From NCBI GenBank assembly GCA_902497025.1, contig CABVDJ010000027.1, forward strand, positions 1 through 31,844: 31,844 nt of DNA. The letters run 5' to 3'. Below are positions 1-8,495 of the stretch, piece after piece. The stretch's first letter is position 1. Each line of letters starts with the position of its first letter. This stretch comes from an uncultured Collinsella sp. GTDB lineage: Bacteria > Actinomycetota > Coriobacteriia > Coriobacteriales > Coriobacteriaceae. A program made the position numbers and the translations under genes. The notes beneath the pieces were generated by a model, which did no database searches, had not been told where the DNA came from, and saw nothing but the letters and a program-made list of their open reading frames with translations.

Positions 1-3000
1 CCTGCCGCGGCGAGCGCTGCAGCGGCTGCCGTAAGGGGGACGTTGACATCGCCCGTGCCCGCAAGTGCGCCCGCTTTTCCGGAGCGCTTGTTATTGCCGT
101 GGTCCTTGCCACTGCCGGAGCTGCTTCCGCTGGAGCCGCCGCCCTTGTCAGTACCGCCGCCACTCGAGTCGCCACCGCCGTCCGCCGTCATCTGCGCATC
201 GTGAAGTCCCGTCGTATCCGCGCTGTCGCATACGCCGACCTGAACTTCTGAGCGTTCGCATGCCGCGTCGGGCACATGAAGCTCGTGCAGTACGGCATCC
301 AGCGCCGAGTTTGCGCCCGGTCGAATTTCCTCGAGCGTTACGGGATCGAGCGCCACCAGATTACGTGCCTTCGCATACAGCGTTACGCGTTTGCCCACTT
401 CGTCGCTCCAACTCTCGGGAATGGCGAAGCTCATGCGGAACTGTGCCGTGCAGCCTGGTGCCAGCACGGCGTTGCCATTGTCAGCAACCAGCGGGTGCGT
501 CGCAAAACGTGCGCCCAGCGTCTCGAGCGCGTACTTCACGTGTGCCATGTCGTTGGCCGAAGCATCCTCGGCGAGCTCCGGATCGTAGATCGATGCCATT
601 CGTGCATTCGCTCCGAACCCGATGGATGCACTGGAGAACGGCTGGCTGGAGCCCTCTCGGTACAGATCGATCGTGCCGGCGGTCAGCAAGGTGTTACCGT
701 CGTTTCGCACCGTGACCATAAAGGATTCACCTGCTGCTCCGGGCACCACCGCGCCCGAGGTAGCGACCGCGCCCGTCGGAGTGGCACACGCCACCAAGGA
801 CACTTCGATGCCGTGCAGCTCTGCCTCGCTCTTCTCCGCGCTCACAATGTGTGTGGCGAGCGCGGAGAGCATGCCTCCCGACGTCAAAAATGTCGTTATC
901 TGATCGACGGGATGGTCCAGCTCGCACATCACGAACGGCTCCGTGAACAGATCGCCTGCCAAGGTGCTGGCGAAGATGCGGAAGTGCTTGCCCATCACTG
1001 CTACCGGGTTGCCTTCTTCGTCGTAGGTTTGTCCCACCTTGCCATCGGTATTCTCTACATAGAGCACGCACCTGCCGTTGTTGCTTACGCTAAACGATGC
1101 CGGGCCACAGCCTGCGGCACCCACGGGCTGCGTTGCAAATGCCGATGCGCCTCGCGTCCAAGTAATATGCTGCAGTTGCTCGTTGACGGTTGCCAAAAAG
1201 CCCGAATGTTGTGGCCACGGTACCGCACGGGGTACCGTAGCGTCTGGTGACATAACGCCCCAGCCCGCAATGGACTGGCCGATCACGGCGTACGATGCGC
1301 AGCCGCAACCGTCTGCGGTCTCGTACGCAACGGGCACCACCATTTTGCCGTTGATATTCTCGGGCTCGCCCAGCTCGATACTCGACGGTGCTTGCGGAAA
1401 GCGGAGAACTTGGCGGAACGTCAGGCTGTCGCCCAAATCATCCGACCACAGGGTGAAGCACTCCAGCGCAACCTCAGCCTCGCTGCCGAGCGCCTTTTCT
1501 GCGGTGGTTCCGCGGCGGTGGAGGTAGGCACCCGACAGGCGCCCGTCGACCAGCGTCTTGCCCACCGTGATACGCGGGCACTGCAGGCAATGGTAGCCAT
1601 CCTCTTGCAGGCGGCCGCGCGAGATGCTGCGCCATGACGTATGCGACACCACGCGAACTCCGCCGTTGCTTATGCGCAGGCGCACAACGGACAGTATGCC
1701 GGATGTGCTCGCCGCATCGAAAAGGGTGTTGTCGCCGTCGGGGCGCTCGCCCGAGACCAGCAGCACGTAGGCGTCCTGGTTTCCTCTTCCGTCCGTGTAT
1801 TCCACCACGTCGAAGTCGTAATCGTATATGCCGTCGCGCTCCACGTCGCCCTCGCCAAACCCAAGGGGAAAGTCCACGGGCGCGGGAGCGGACCACGTGC
1901 CGTTTGCCTTTGTGTGCACCACCAGGCGCGAGCGGCCATTGTCGCCGTAGCGCACCGAGGCGATACGGAACAGGCATTCTGCGCCGGCAATCATTGCCAG
2001 CTTCATGTGAGCTTCGCTGAGCACGCCAGTAAACAGCACGTTGTCGCTCGAGGGTTTGATGCCGCCACGCTCGTCCTCCGATACACCAACAGAATTGGCG
2101 CTGGGGTCCGCAACAGCGTTCGTCGCCTGCCCGATATAGGTGTACTCGTACATCGACGCGGCGTTTTCGCCGTTCCCTATCAGTGCATGGACGAAATGCT
2201 CGATCTGTCCCGTGTCGTCGCTTTCTGCATCTGCCTCGAGCTCAATGCGCGTGACCGCTTGATCCCAATCGCGCACGACAGGCGCGACGTTTACGGCAGT
2301 GGCCTTAACCTCGGCGCGTGCGAGCAGCTCGGCGTTGGTGACAATGGTGGCCGATGCGATAAATTGCGGAACGCCGCCCGCCTCGGCGTTGCTGGCTGAG
2401 CCGAAGCAGGCATCTAGTGTATAGGGCGTATCTCCACCCAATGCGAGCTCAGAGCGCTGGAGTACATACTGGTCGCCGTTGTTCACCGACATATTCCACG
2501 AATCGAGGAGTGTGGGCCACGACCCCGACCAAGCTTTGGTGGTCCACTTGAACATCACGAACTGGAGTATCACATCGACATCGACGTCTGCACCTACGCG
2601 CAGTCGCGGAAGCTGGTGTCCATCAGCCTTCTCGTACCCAATGAACAGCGTGAGGGATGCGGCGCCGCGCACGGCGGACGAAGCGACGCCTGCAACGCCG
2701 GCGCCAAAGGTGACGGCAAGCCCGATCTGGATGGTGAACGAGCCCGAGGTGTTTGAATAGTCGAGCGATATGTTTTTGAAAAACGCCGCGCCGCTACCGT
2801 GCGTGTGGGCACCCACGGCGAGCGCCAGCTTCGCCAGCACCCAGGGGTTGACGTTTAGGAAAAAGGGCACCGGTCCCAAGGTGAACTGCTCGGTCCAATT
2901 GAGGTCGGTTCTTACCTGGAAGAGAGCCTTAATATTGCCGTATGCGGGATCGTTGTTGTTGCCCCAGGTTTTGCCCACCCAATCGTAGGCGAGCGAGCCA

Positions 3001-4283
3001 TACAGCTGTGTGGCGATATCCATCGTGAACAGCGGCGTGCAATGGTGGCGAAGGAGCTTAGTGTTTCTTGGATCGGTGCCCGAACCGGCACTCATACTCT
3101 TGTACTGATTCCACTTCCCCTCCATCTCGTCGAGGTAGCGGTTTGCCTGCTTGGCGCCCGATTCGCGCGGCGATTTCTTCCAGTATTCCGGATCAGGGTT
3201 GCCCGAATCGTTCATATAGCTGGCTGGTTTGTATCCTCCGCCAAACAGCACGTATCCGGCAAACGAGAAATCGAACAGAATGGGGAACGAGGGCATCCAG
3301 CAGGTGAACTTGTTGCCGCCGATGCCGGGAAACGCCGCTGGGAAATCAAACGGAGTGATCTCTTGGTCCATGGTAGTGGGGACGATAGTGGTCGATCCGG
3401 ATTCCGCCTTTGCGGCCGGTGCGGTGACAACGGCCATGGGGGAGGAGAGCGTGTAGGTTTTGCCCTGATAGTCGAGGACAAAGCGCAGCTTGCATCCTTC
3501 TTCCAGAAGGCTCGACGCTGCATCGAGGAACTTGTCTTCGAGCGTGAACGTCGCCAGATTATCCGCGCCCGATGCGCTGGCCGTGACTTGGCCAATCTGC
3601 GTGACGGTTTCGGATGAGCTGCCCGCAGCGGGCATCACTTTATTGATATGCAACGTTGCCTGCCCGCTCTGCGGCAGATGGGCCTGCACGGTAAAAGCGT
3701 GCGTGTCGGGCTGATCGTTTGCTGCTTCGTCCGCTGGCATTGCCATAAACGTGGCGTCGGCGTACTGGATGTCCCATTCGTCGAATGTGAGCTGGCGAAA
3801 GTACGGCTCGCCATCGGAGAGCGGACGTGTGGGTGCGGTAATGGCGGTGCCGCCTTGGACACGCGCGAGGGGAATCTCGACATCGCGGTAGCCCGCCATG
3901 CTAATGGAGATGCCGCCGTTAAAGTCGTACGCGTCGAGAAGCGTCGCCTCGTCCACGTAGCCTTCCGAAAGCGGCGCGACCTCAAAGATGGCCGTGCCTT
4001 CGTCATCGGTCGTGGCGGTGAGCTGCTTGCCTGCGGCGTAGCGCGATGTGAGTGTGACCTGGGCGCCCGTGATGGGCGTATTCTTGTTGGCGACGTCGAC
4101 CACGACCACACCAAACATGGTGCGCGAGAGCACGAGCACCCTGAAGGGGTCTTTTTCGTCGGCATGGGCTTCGGTGGGCGCGAACGGCAATATGAAGGCG
4201 TTTGCGCTTCCCGGCACGCGAGGCAACATAATGCTCGCTAGCGAGGACGCTCCGGCAACAAGTAACGAACGGCGATCAAGCAT
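1..4283 (-). CDS. Large secreted, probably sortase-anchored surface protein (3' end outside window)
   Basis: One reading frame is open from an ATG at 4283 to the left edge, 1427 codons with no stop, so the C-terminal end is missing. GGAG lies six bases before the ATG. The N-terminus looks like a Tat-type signal (MLDRRSLLVAG, then a hydrophobic run, possible cleavage near AHA-DE at about residue 42). Residues about 50-150 resemble a carboxypeptidase-regulatory-like or SpaA-type beta-sandwich (ITGAQVTLTSRYAAG, then DDEGTAIFEVAP). The centre is unrecognised. A region near the C-terminus (VTVRNDGNTLLTAG) resembles a CARDB-like adhesive fold. It is followed by a Gly/Ser-rich linker, LAGTGD and an alanine-rich hydrophobic segment, which fits the LAXTG signal used by actinobacterial class E sortases. 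The gene is the last of a minus-strand run behind a LuxR regulator and a two-component system, so regulated display is plausible. No enzymatic motif was recognised. That the gene is real is nearly certain; its function is unknown. Confidence 0.88.
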   Translation of the reverse strand, partial: MLDRRSLLVAGASSLASIMLPRVPGSANAFILPFAPTEAHADEKDPFRVLVLSRTMFGVVVVDVANKNTPITGAQVTLTSRYAAGKQLTATTDDEGTAIFEVAPLSEGYVDEATLLDAYDFNGGISISMAGYRDVEIPLARVQGGTAITAPTRPLSDGEPYFRQLTFDEWDIQYADATFMAMPADEAANDQPDTHAFTVQAHLPQSGQATLHINKVMPAAGSSSETVTQIGQVTASASGADNLATFTLEDKFLDAASSLLEEGCKLRFVLDYQGKTYTLSSPMAVVTAPAAKAESGSTTIVPTTMDQEITPFDFPAAFPGIGGNKFTCWMPSFPILFDFSFAGYVLFGGGYKPASYMNDSGNPDPEYWKKSPRESGAKQANRYLDEMEGKWNQYKSMSAGSGTDPRNTKLLRHHCTPLFTMDIATQLYGSLAYDWVGKTWGNNNDPAYGNIKALFQVRTDLNWTEQFTLGPVPFFLNVNPWVLAKLALAVGAHTHGSGAAFFKNISLDYSNTSGSFTIQIGLAVTFGAGVAGVASSAVRGAASLTLFIGYEKADGHQLPRLRVGADVDVDVILQFVMFKWTTKAWSGSWPTLLDSWNMSVNNGDQYVLQRSELALGGDTPYTLDACFGSASNAEAGGVPQFIASATIVTNAELLARAEVKATAVNVAPVVRDWDQAVTRIELEADAESDDTGQIEHFVHALIGNGENAASMYEYTYIGQATNAVADPSANSVGVSEDERGGIKPSSDNVLFTGVLSEAHMKLAMIAGAECLFRIASVRYGDNGRSRLVVHTKANGTWSAPAPVDFPLGFGEGDVERDGIYDYDFDVVEYTDGRGNQDAYVLLVSGERPDGDNTLFDAASTSGILSVVRLRISNGGVRVVSHTSWRSISRGRLQEDGYHCLQCPRITVGKTLVDGRLSGAYLHRRGTTAEKALGSEAEVALECFTLWSDDLGDSLTFRQVLRFPQAPSSIELGEPENINGKMVVPVAYETADGCGCASYAVIGQSIAGWGVMSPDATVPRAVPWPQHSGFLATVNEQLQHITWTRGASAFATQPVGAAGCGPASFSVSNNGRCVLYVENTDGKVGQTYDEEGNPVAVMGKHFRIFASTLAGDLFTEPFVMCELDHPVDQITTFLTSGGMLSALATHIVSAEKSEAELHGIEVSLVACATPTGAVATSGAVVPGAAGESFMVTVRNDGNTLLTAGTIDLYREGSSQPFSSASIGFGANARMASIYDPELAEDASANDMAHVKYALETLGARFATHPLVADNGNAVLAPGCTAQFRMSFAIPESWSDEVGKRVTLYAKARNLVALDPVTLEEIRPGANSALDAVLHELHVPDAACERSEVQVGVCDSADTTGLHDAQMTADGGGDSSGGGTDKGGGSSGSSSGSGKDHGNNKRSGKAGALAGTGDVNVPLTAAAAALAAA

Positions 4284-4391
4284 CTTTGGCTCCCATCCCG
4301 CAGGTATCGGTGGAAATAATCCAATTTTGCGAGAAGGCGCCCCGTGGCGGTAGTGCCGTTCAAGGGTCAAAATGTCCAAATTGATCGAGCG

Positions 4392-4425
4392 AAGCGCCGG
4401 GTTCCGGAACGCGTTCGATGCGCTT
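4392..4425. repeat. Inverted repeat downstream of the LuxR gene, possible weak terminator
   Basis: The arms AAGCGC (4392-4397) and GCGCTT (4420-4425) enclose the small palindrome GTTCCGGAAC. There is no clear T run on either side, so terminator function is uncertain. The 155-bp gap (4284-4438) holds nothing else that was recognised apart from the ribosome binding site of the surface-protein gene. Confidence 0.3.
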
Positions 4426-4438
4426 GGCAGTCCGGTCG

Positions 4439-5443
4439 CTAACGTAACATATGCGTGACCAGCTCGGCGCGTGTGCCGATGCCAAGCTTTGCGTATACGC
4501 CGGATAGGCGGTTTTTGACGGTGCCCGGCGACACACCCATATGGCGTGCGATTTCGGCGTTGGTCCACCCACGGCAGGCGAGCATGGCCATGGTGAACTC
4601 CGTGGTCGTTAGATCGTCGGCTACGTCCTCGCCCGAATCGGGGTTGTGGATGCGTCGCCAGCCGTAGCTGAAGCGGTACGTGATCTCGATGATGCGCGCG
4701 AAGTCGTCAGGGTATTGCGTTTTTAGGCACGCCTCGATGAGCCCCTGTAAAAGGCCGTGGTGCTCGCCAATGAGCTCGATAAGGCCGTCGGGACGCGCAA
4801 TGTTCCAAGCAACTCCGAAGTGCGTTTTTGCGGCGTCGATGTCCTTGAGGCTCATGCATGCCATGGAGGCTGCCAGGTGCAGGAACAGTTCCGAGATCGG
4901 ATAGCTCCCTTGTTTCATGATCAGGGCGTTTTCCGCCATGCCCAGACTGCGGCCATATTCGCCGCGCAGGTACAGGGCATGCGCCATCACGTAACTGGCG
5001 AACAGGCGCAGGCCTTCGGGCAGATGCGCCGCAAGTGGATAAAACTCTTCGGCAGAATACGGGGAAGGCAAGTGCAGCAGGACGCTCGTGGCGGAGGCGA
5101 ACAGGATATGCGTGGCGTGGACGGCGGGCGATTCCTCGTCGGCCGGTGTATCGAGGATGCCCGCAAGGCAACGGCGGGCATCGGCGATACGGTTGAGCGA
5201 CAGACTGGCGTATCCGCAGATAAAGCATGCGGAATAGCGCAGTGCGGGATCGGTGGCGTCAAGATAGGGGCGTGCTGTCTCGGCGGCGAGGGTGGCCTGT
5301 CCGCGAAAGTACAGCGCTTCTGCCGTGGCGATGGTGCGTGAATCGGGGTCGGGAATGCCTGCAACCGCAGCGTCAATCTGCCCTGGCACAAAGGCGGTGC
5401 ACATCAACGGCATGGGAACGCATGGGTAGCCATCGCAGTCCAT
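4439..5443 (-). CDS. LuxR-type transcriptional regulator with helical repeat-like N-terminal domain
   Basis: This is a 334-residue protein with a C-terminal LuxR/FixJ-type helix-turn-helix: LTTTEFTMAMLACRGWTNAE, then IARHMGVSPGTVKNRLSGVYAKLG, here shown in parts. The N-terminal 260 residues have no receiver or transmembrane segments. They contain helical alanine/leucine-rich stretches (ALYLRGEYGRSLGMAENAL) that resemble tetratricopeptide repeats, as in MalT-like regulators. The start at 5443 was chosen because GGAG sits seven bases upstream; the frame extends further, but a start at 5626 would overlap the kinase gene by over 100 bases and has an implausible basic N-terminus. It sits between a two-component system and a giant secreted protein on the same strand, so controlling that surface gene is the obvious inference. 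The input signal is unknown. Confidence 0.85.
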   Translation of the reverse strand: MDCDGYPCVPMPLMCTAFVPGQIDAAVAGIPDPDSRTIATAEALYFRGQATLAAETARPYLDATDPALRYSACFICGYASLSLNRIADARRCLAGILDTPADEESPAVHATHILFASATSVLLHLPSPYSAEEFYPLAAHLPEGLRLFASYVMAHALYLRGEYGRSLGMAENALIMKQGSYPISELFLHLAASMACMSLKDIDAAKTHFGVAWNIARPDGLIELIGEHHGLLQGLIEACLKTQYPDDFARIIEITYRFSYGWRRIHNPDSGEDVADDLTTTEFTMAMLACRGWTNAEIARHMGVSPGTVKNRLSGVYAKLGIGTRAELVTHMLR

Positions 5444-5463
5444 CTTCCATCTCCCAACAGCTG

Positions 5464-5494
5464 GCAACAATAGCAGCAATTGTACTCCTGTTGC
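5464..5494 (-). promoter_or_regulatory. Candidate internal promoter/operator for the LuxR gene
   Basis: The 68-bp kinase-to-LuxR gap holds the inverted arms GCAACA (5464-5469) and TGTTGC (5489-5494). On the minus strand a TACAAT -10-like hexamer (5479-5484) lies between them. No convincing -35 was found. This could allow LuxR expression independent of the kinase operon, but the arms are short. Confidence 0.3.
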
Positions 5495-5511
5495 TCGGGA
5501 CCCCTTTCGTT

Positions 5512-6663
5512 TTACTGTTCGGTTAACGCTGCGGATCGTTTTGGAAGGCTTACGAGCATGGTGGTTCCGTTCTCGGAACTTGTTTCGACCTCTACCGTGC
5601 CACCGTGAAGCGCTGCAATCTCCCAAACGAGCGCTAGCCCGAGTCCTGCGCCGCCGTATGCCCTGCTGCGGGATTTGTCTAGACGAAAGAACGGCTGGAA
5701 GATGCTCTCTCGGTACTGCTTGGGTATTCCCGGGCCCTCATCTTTGACTCGCAGGAGCACGTGGCTGTCGCTGTCGCTGATGGAGACGTTGACAGTCGAG
5801 CCGGAGCGGCTGTAACGGATGGCGTTTTCGACCAGATTAAACATCAGCCGATAGAGGAGCGTATCACTTCCGATTGCTAAAGCGTCTCCGGCGCAATCGA
5901 GGGCTATGCCCTTATTCTCGGCAAGTGGCGCAAGGTCGGTGAGGACCTCTTCGGACAGGGGGCCGAGTTCAACAGCGTCCCCGCAAGGGACACTGCGGAG
6001 CTCACTCATCTCGAGCAATACCTTGGTCATTCGAGACATGCGCTCAGTTTGTTCTTGTAGCAGGCCGAGCAGCTCGGCTGTTTCGGGTTGCAAACCGGAG
6101 TGCTCGGAGATGAATAGTTCAATCTGTGCTTGCATAAGGGCGAGCGGGGTGCGCAGCTCGTGTGCGGCGTTGCCGGTAAACTGACGCTGTGCAGAGAACC
6201 CTTCGCCAAGACGGGAGATCATGTCGTTGAAAGAGGCGCTGCATCGTTGTAGCTCGGTGGGCACATCTTTACTGAGTCTGATTTCGCTTAGGTTGTCAGG
6301 CTGCACACGCTCAACCTGGGCTGCAAAAGCCCGTAGCGGTTTGAGCGCACGACCGCTCACAAAGTATGCCAGCGTGCCGCCAAGGAGTGTGACTCCAGCC
6401 GTGATGTACCAGGCTGTCGTGCCAAAAGACTCCTGTGCGTCGTTTACGACGATTGTGACCTTGTCATCGAGGGCCGTTTTCGTTGGGTCGAACACCTGGG
6501 GCGAATCCGCGCCGGCAGCGTTAAAGGCCGAGATGTCACTGCCGATGGCATCCATATAGCGCATGCCCGTATAGCCGACCAGGCAGTTCGTCAGCACGCA
6601 CGCCGCACACGTCAGCAGCGCCGTCATGATCGTTATGCGCCATTGCAGCGAAAGCCTTTTCAT
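5512..6663 (-). CDS. Two-component sensor histidine kinase
   Basis: The protein has 383 residues. Transmembrane segments lie at about 10-30 and 84-105 and flank a short extracytoplasmic loop of about 50 residues. A HAMP-like linker follows, then the HisKA box with the phospho-accepting His168 in AAHELRTPLA. The ATPase domain carries the N box (NLVENAIRYS), G1 (DEGPGIP) and G2 (GGAGLGLAL). It is a complete, ordinary-length class I kinase. Its ATG overlaps the stop of the response-regulator gene by four bases (ATGA), showing translational coupling. The loop is too small for a large ligand-binding domain, so it may sense the membrane, a small ligand or a partner protein. The divergent redox operon and the downstream LuxR/surface genes are both possible targets. 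Confidence 0.93.
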   Translation of the reverse strand: MKRLSLQWRITIMTALLTCAACVLTNCLVGYTGMRYMDAIGSDISAFNAAGADSPQVFDPTKTALDDKVTIVVNDAQESFGTTAWYITAGVTLLGGTLAYFVSGRALKPLRAFAAQVERVQPDNLSEIRLSKDVPTELQRCSASFNDMISRLGEGFSAQRQFTGNAAHELRTPLALMQAQIELFISEHSGLQPETAELLGLLQEQTERMSRMTKVLLEMSELRSVPCGDAVELGPLSEEVLTDLAPLAENKGIALDCAGDALAIGSDTLLYRLMFNLVENAIRYSRSGSTVNVSISDSDSHVLLRVKDEGPGIPKQYRESIFQPFFRLDKSRSRAYGGAGLGLALVWEIAALHGGTVEVETSSENGTTMLVSLPKRSAALTEQ

Positions 6664-7334
6664 TCGCTATCCTCCATAACGTAGCCCTCTCCAATCCGAT
6701 TGCGAATCGGGTCGTATCCCAAAGCGCTGCGCAACTTTTTTCGGAGCGACGAGATGTGAACGCGGGTTGCGTTGCTAAAGCTGTTCACGGTGCTATCCCA
6801 AACGTGCTCGATAAGCTCCTCTTGGCTTACCGGTCGCCCCTGATTAAGCATCAGGTATTCCAAGATTCCCGTTTCCTTGCGTGTAAGAGATAAGGCCTCA
6901 CTGCCCACGGAAGCGATGCGCGCCTTGGTGTCAAAGCTGAGTTTTCCGCAGGTTAATACTATGTCGCTTTGTGCGAAGCGCCTGAGGGTAAGGCTGCGGA
7001 TCCTTGCCGCAAGTTCGTCCAGATGAAAAGGCTTGGTGAGGTAATCGTTGGCGCCGGCATCGAGTCCGTCGACCTTATCGGATACTTCGCCACGCGCGGA
7101 CAGAATCAGCACCTTGGTCTCGCAGTCGGTTTTCCTAAGTTCCCTGAGCACGGTCATGCCGTCGATACGGGGAAGGTTGAGGTCGAGTACCACGAGGTCG
7201 AAGGCCTCAACGTCCAGTAGGTCGAGCGCTTCCTGTCCGTCGTGACAGCAGTCGACGCTGTACGCCAAGTTTCGCAAGCTGCGCGCGATTGCGTCACACA
7301 GCGCCCGCTCGTCCTCGACGATCAAAATACGCAT
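6660..7334 (-). CDS. OmpR/PhoB-family response regulator
   Basis: The protein has 224 residues. The receiver domain has the acidic pair (VEDE, residues 6-9), the phospho-acceptor Asp51 (VVLDLNLPRIDG) and Lys101 (YLTKPF). The C-terminal winged-helix domain shows LTRKETGILEYLMLNQGRPV, then a recognition region around NATRVHISSLRKKL. The start at 7334 (MRILIVEDE) was chosen because GGAG lies seven bases upstream; a longer start at 7352 would include that ribosome binding site. It is the first gene of the minus-strand operon, and its promoter must lie in the 90-bp gap shared with the divergent CXXC/ferredoxin operon. Control of both directions from that gap is a reasonable inference. A TATAAA hexamer lies in the gap on the minus strand, but its -35 is unclear. 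Confidence 0.94.
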   Translation of the reverse strand: MRILIVEDERALCDAIARSLRNLAYSVDCCHDGQEALDLLDVEAFDLVVLDLNLPRIDGMTVLRELRKTDCETKVLILSARGEVSDKVDGLDAGANDYLTKPFHLDELAARIRSLTLRRFAQSDIVLTCGKLSFDTKARIASVGSEALSLTRKETGILEYLMLNQGRPVSQEELIEHVWDSTVNSFSNATRVHISSLRKKLRSALGYDPIRNRIGEGYVMEDSE

Positions 7335-7424
7335 AACAGTCTCCTTGCACATTCCAAATCGCGCTTAACACGGATTTTATAGTCGATATGGTCCAATGGT
7401 CGCGTAACGAAAGGAGTGGTTGGG

Positions 7425-7571
7425 TTGTTCAAAGCGGTAAAACCCGTGGTACAGGTCGCTTTGTTGATCGTCGGAATTGCCATGGTGTGCTTTGGCGTTA
7501 TGCGTGGCGAGGCGGATGCCGTGCTGGCCAAAGCGATTAGGCTGTGCTTGGAGTGTATCGGAATTGGATAA
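7425..7571 (+). CDS. CD1871A-family CXXC-motif small membrane protein
   Basis: A 48-codon frame starts with TTG at 7425, eight bases after a strong AAAGGAG. It reads MFKAVKPVVQVALLIVG, then a transmembrane stretch, then RGEADAVLAKAIRLCLECIG ending in GIG. The single membrane helix (about 7-25) followed by an RGE-x-AxVLxKAIxxCLECIGIG tail is the signature, as I recall it, of the CD1871A family of CXXC proteins, which commonly precede 4Fe-4S membrane proteins. Its stop overlaps the next gene by eight bases. The CLEC pair may be a redox-active thiol or a cluster/metal ligand that works with the ferredoxin and TlpA-like neighbours. It is easily missed because of its size and TTG start. The biochemical role is not known. 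Confidence 0.85.
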   Translation: MFKAVKPVVQVALLIVGIAMVCFGVMRGEADAVLAKAIRLCLECIGIG

Positions 7572-8466
7572 AAGAGAAAACACTGCGTCGCATGTTTTGG
7601 CTCGATTTCGCGGATTCATTCAAGCGGCGGCGACGCTCGTCACCAACATTCACCTGCCAAACTTTGCCAAAGGCGGCATCTATCAGGGCGCGGGAAAAAC
7701 AGTCTGCGTACCTGGACTTAATTGCTATTCGTGCCCCGCGGCATCGGGTGCGTGCCCCATCGGGTCGTTCCAGTCGGTGGTAGGTTCATCCAAGTTCAAC
7801 TTTTCTTACTACGTCACCGGTACGCTCATTTTGCTCGGCGTGCTGCTGGGACGCTTTGTATGCGGCTTTCTATGCCCGTTTGGCTGGCTGCAGGAGTTGC
7901 TTCACAAGATTCCCGGCAAAAAGTTCTCCACGAAAAAGCTCAAGCCGCTCACGTACATCAAGTACGTCGTGCTGCTGTTTGCCGTGGTGCTGCTGCCCGT
8001 CTTGGTGGTTAACGACGTGGGCATGGGCGACCCGTTCTTTTGTAAGTACATCTGTCCGCAGGGTGTGCTCGAGGGTGCCATTCCGCTGGCCATTGCCAAC
8101 GCCGGCATTCGATCTGCGTTGGGACATCTCTTTACTTGGAAACTTGCCGTTCTCATTGCCGTGGTAGTGCTGAGCGTTTTGTTCTACCGCCCCTTCTGCA
8201 AATGGATTTGTCCACTCGGCGCATTCTATGCGCTCATGAATAAGGTGTCCTTGTTGGGGATTCAGGTTGACGCGTGCAAATGCGTCTCGTGCGGCAAGTG
8301 TTCAAGGGTTTGTCAGATGGACGTTGATGTGGTCCGCGCGCCCAATCATACCGAATGCATCCGGTGCGGAAAGTGCATCGGGGCCTGCCCCGTCGATGCC
8401 ATCAGCTATCGCTATGGCCTGGATGTGTCGGCGGAAAAGCTTCCCTTGACCGCCGATAAAAAGTAA
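7564..8466 (+). CDS. Membrane 4Fe-4S polyferredoxin (NapH/NosR-like)
   Basis: The protein has 300 residues from TTG at 7564 (MDKRENTASHVL), chosen because it is coupled to the stop of the preceding small gene, with GGAG ten bases upstream. A longer frame reaches 7477 but would run through that gene. An N-terminal cysteine cluster (CVPGLNCYSCPAASGACPIG) is followed by several membrane helices. These alternate with three C-x3-CP motifs (CGFLCPFGW, CKYICPQGV, CKWICPLGA). Two ferredoxin-type 4Fe-4S motifs are near the C-terminus (CVSCGKCSRVCQ and CIRCGKCIGACP). Such proteins pass electrons across the membrane between quinol or cytoplasmic donors and extracytoplasmic partners. The following TlpA-like lipoprotein is a natural thiol partner. 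The specific electron donor and acceptor are not visible. Confidence 0.9.
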   Translation: MDKRENTASHVLARFRGFIQAAATLVTNIHLPNFAKGGIYQGAGKTVCVPGLNCYSCPAASGACPIGSFQSVVGSSKFNFSYYVTGTLILLGVLLGRFVCGFLCPFGWLQELLHKIPGKKFSTKKLKPLTYIKYVVLLFAVVLLPVLVVNDVGMGDPFFCKYICPQGVLEGAIPLAIANAGIRSALGHLFTWKLAVLIAVVVLSVLFYRPFCKWICPLGAFYALMNKVSLLGIQVDACKCVSCGKCSRVCQMDVDVVRAPNHTECIRCGKCIGACPVDAISYRYGLDVSAEKLPLTADKK

Positions 8467-8495
8467 ACAAGCTTCGACAAAACGGAGGAATGACC

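Noticed and set aside
276..1250. 324-codon plus-strand frame
   Set aside because: It is the shadow of the large minus-strand secreted-protein gene; the translation is arginine/cysteine-rich and lacks any fold signature.
5444..5626. 61-residue N-terminal extension of the LuxR protein
   Set aside because: It would overlap the kinase gene and has a basic, low-quality sequence, whereas 5443 has GGAG at the right distance.
7477..7563. Earlier ATG start for the polyferredoxin
   Set aside because: It would overlap nearly the whole CXXC peptide gene, and no ribosome binding site precedes it; TTG at 7564 is coupled to that gene's stop.
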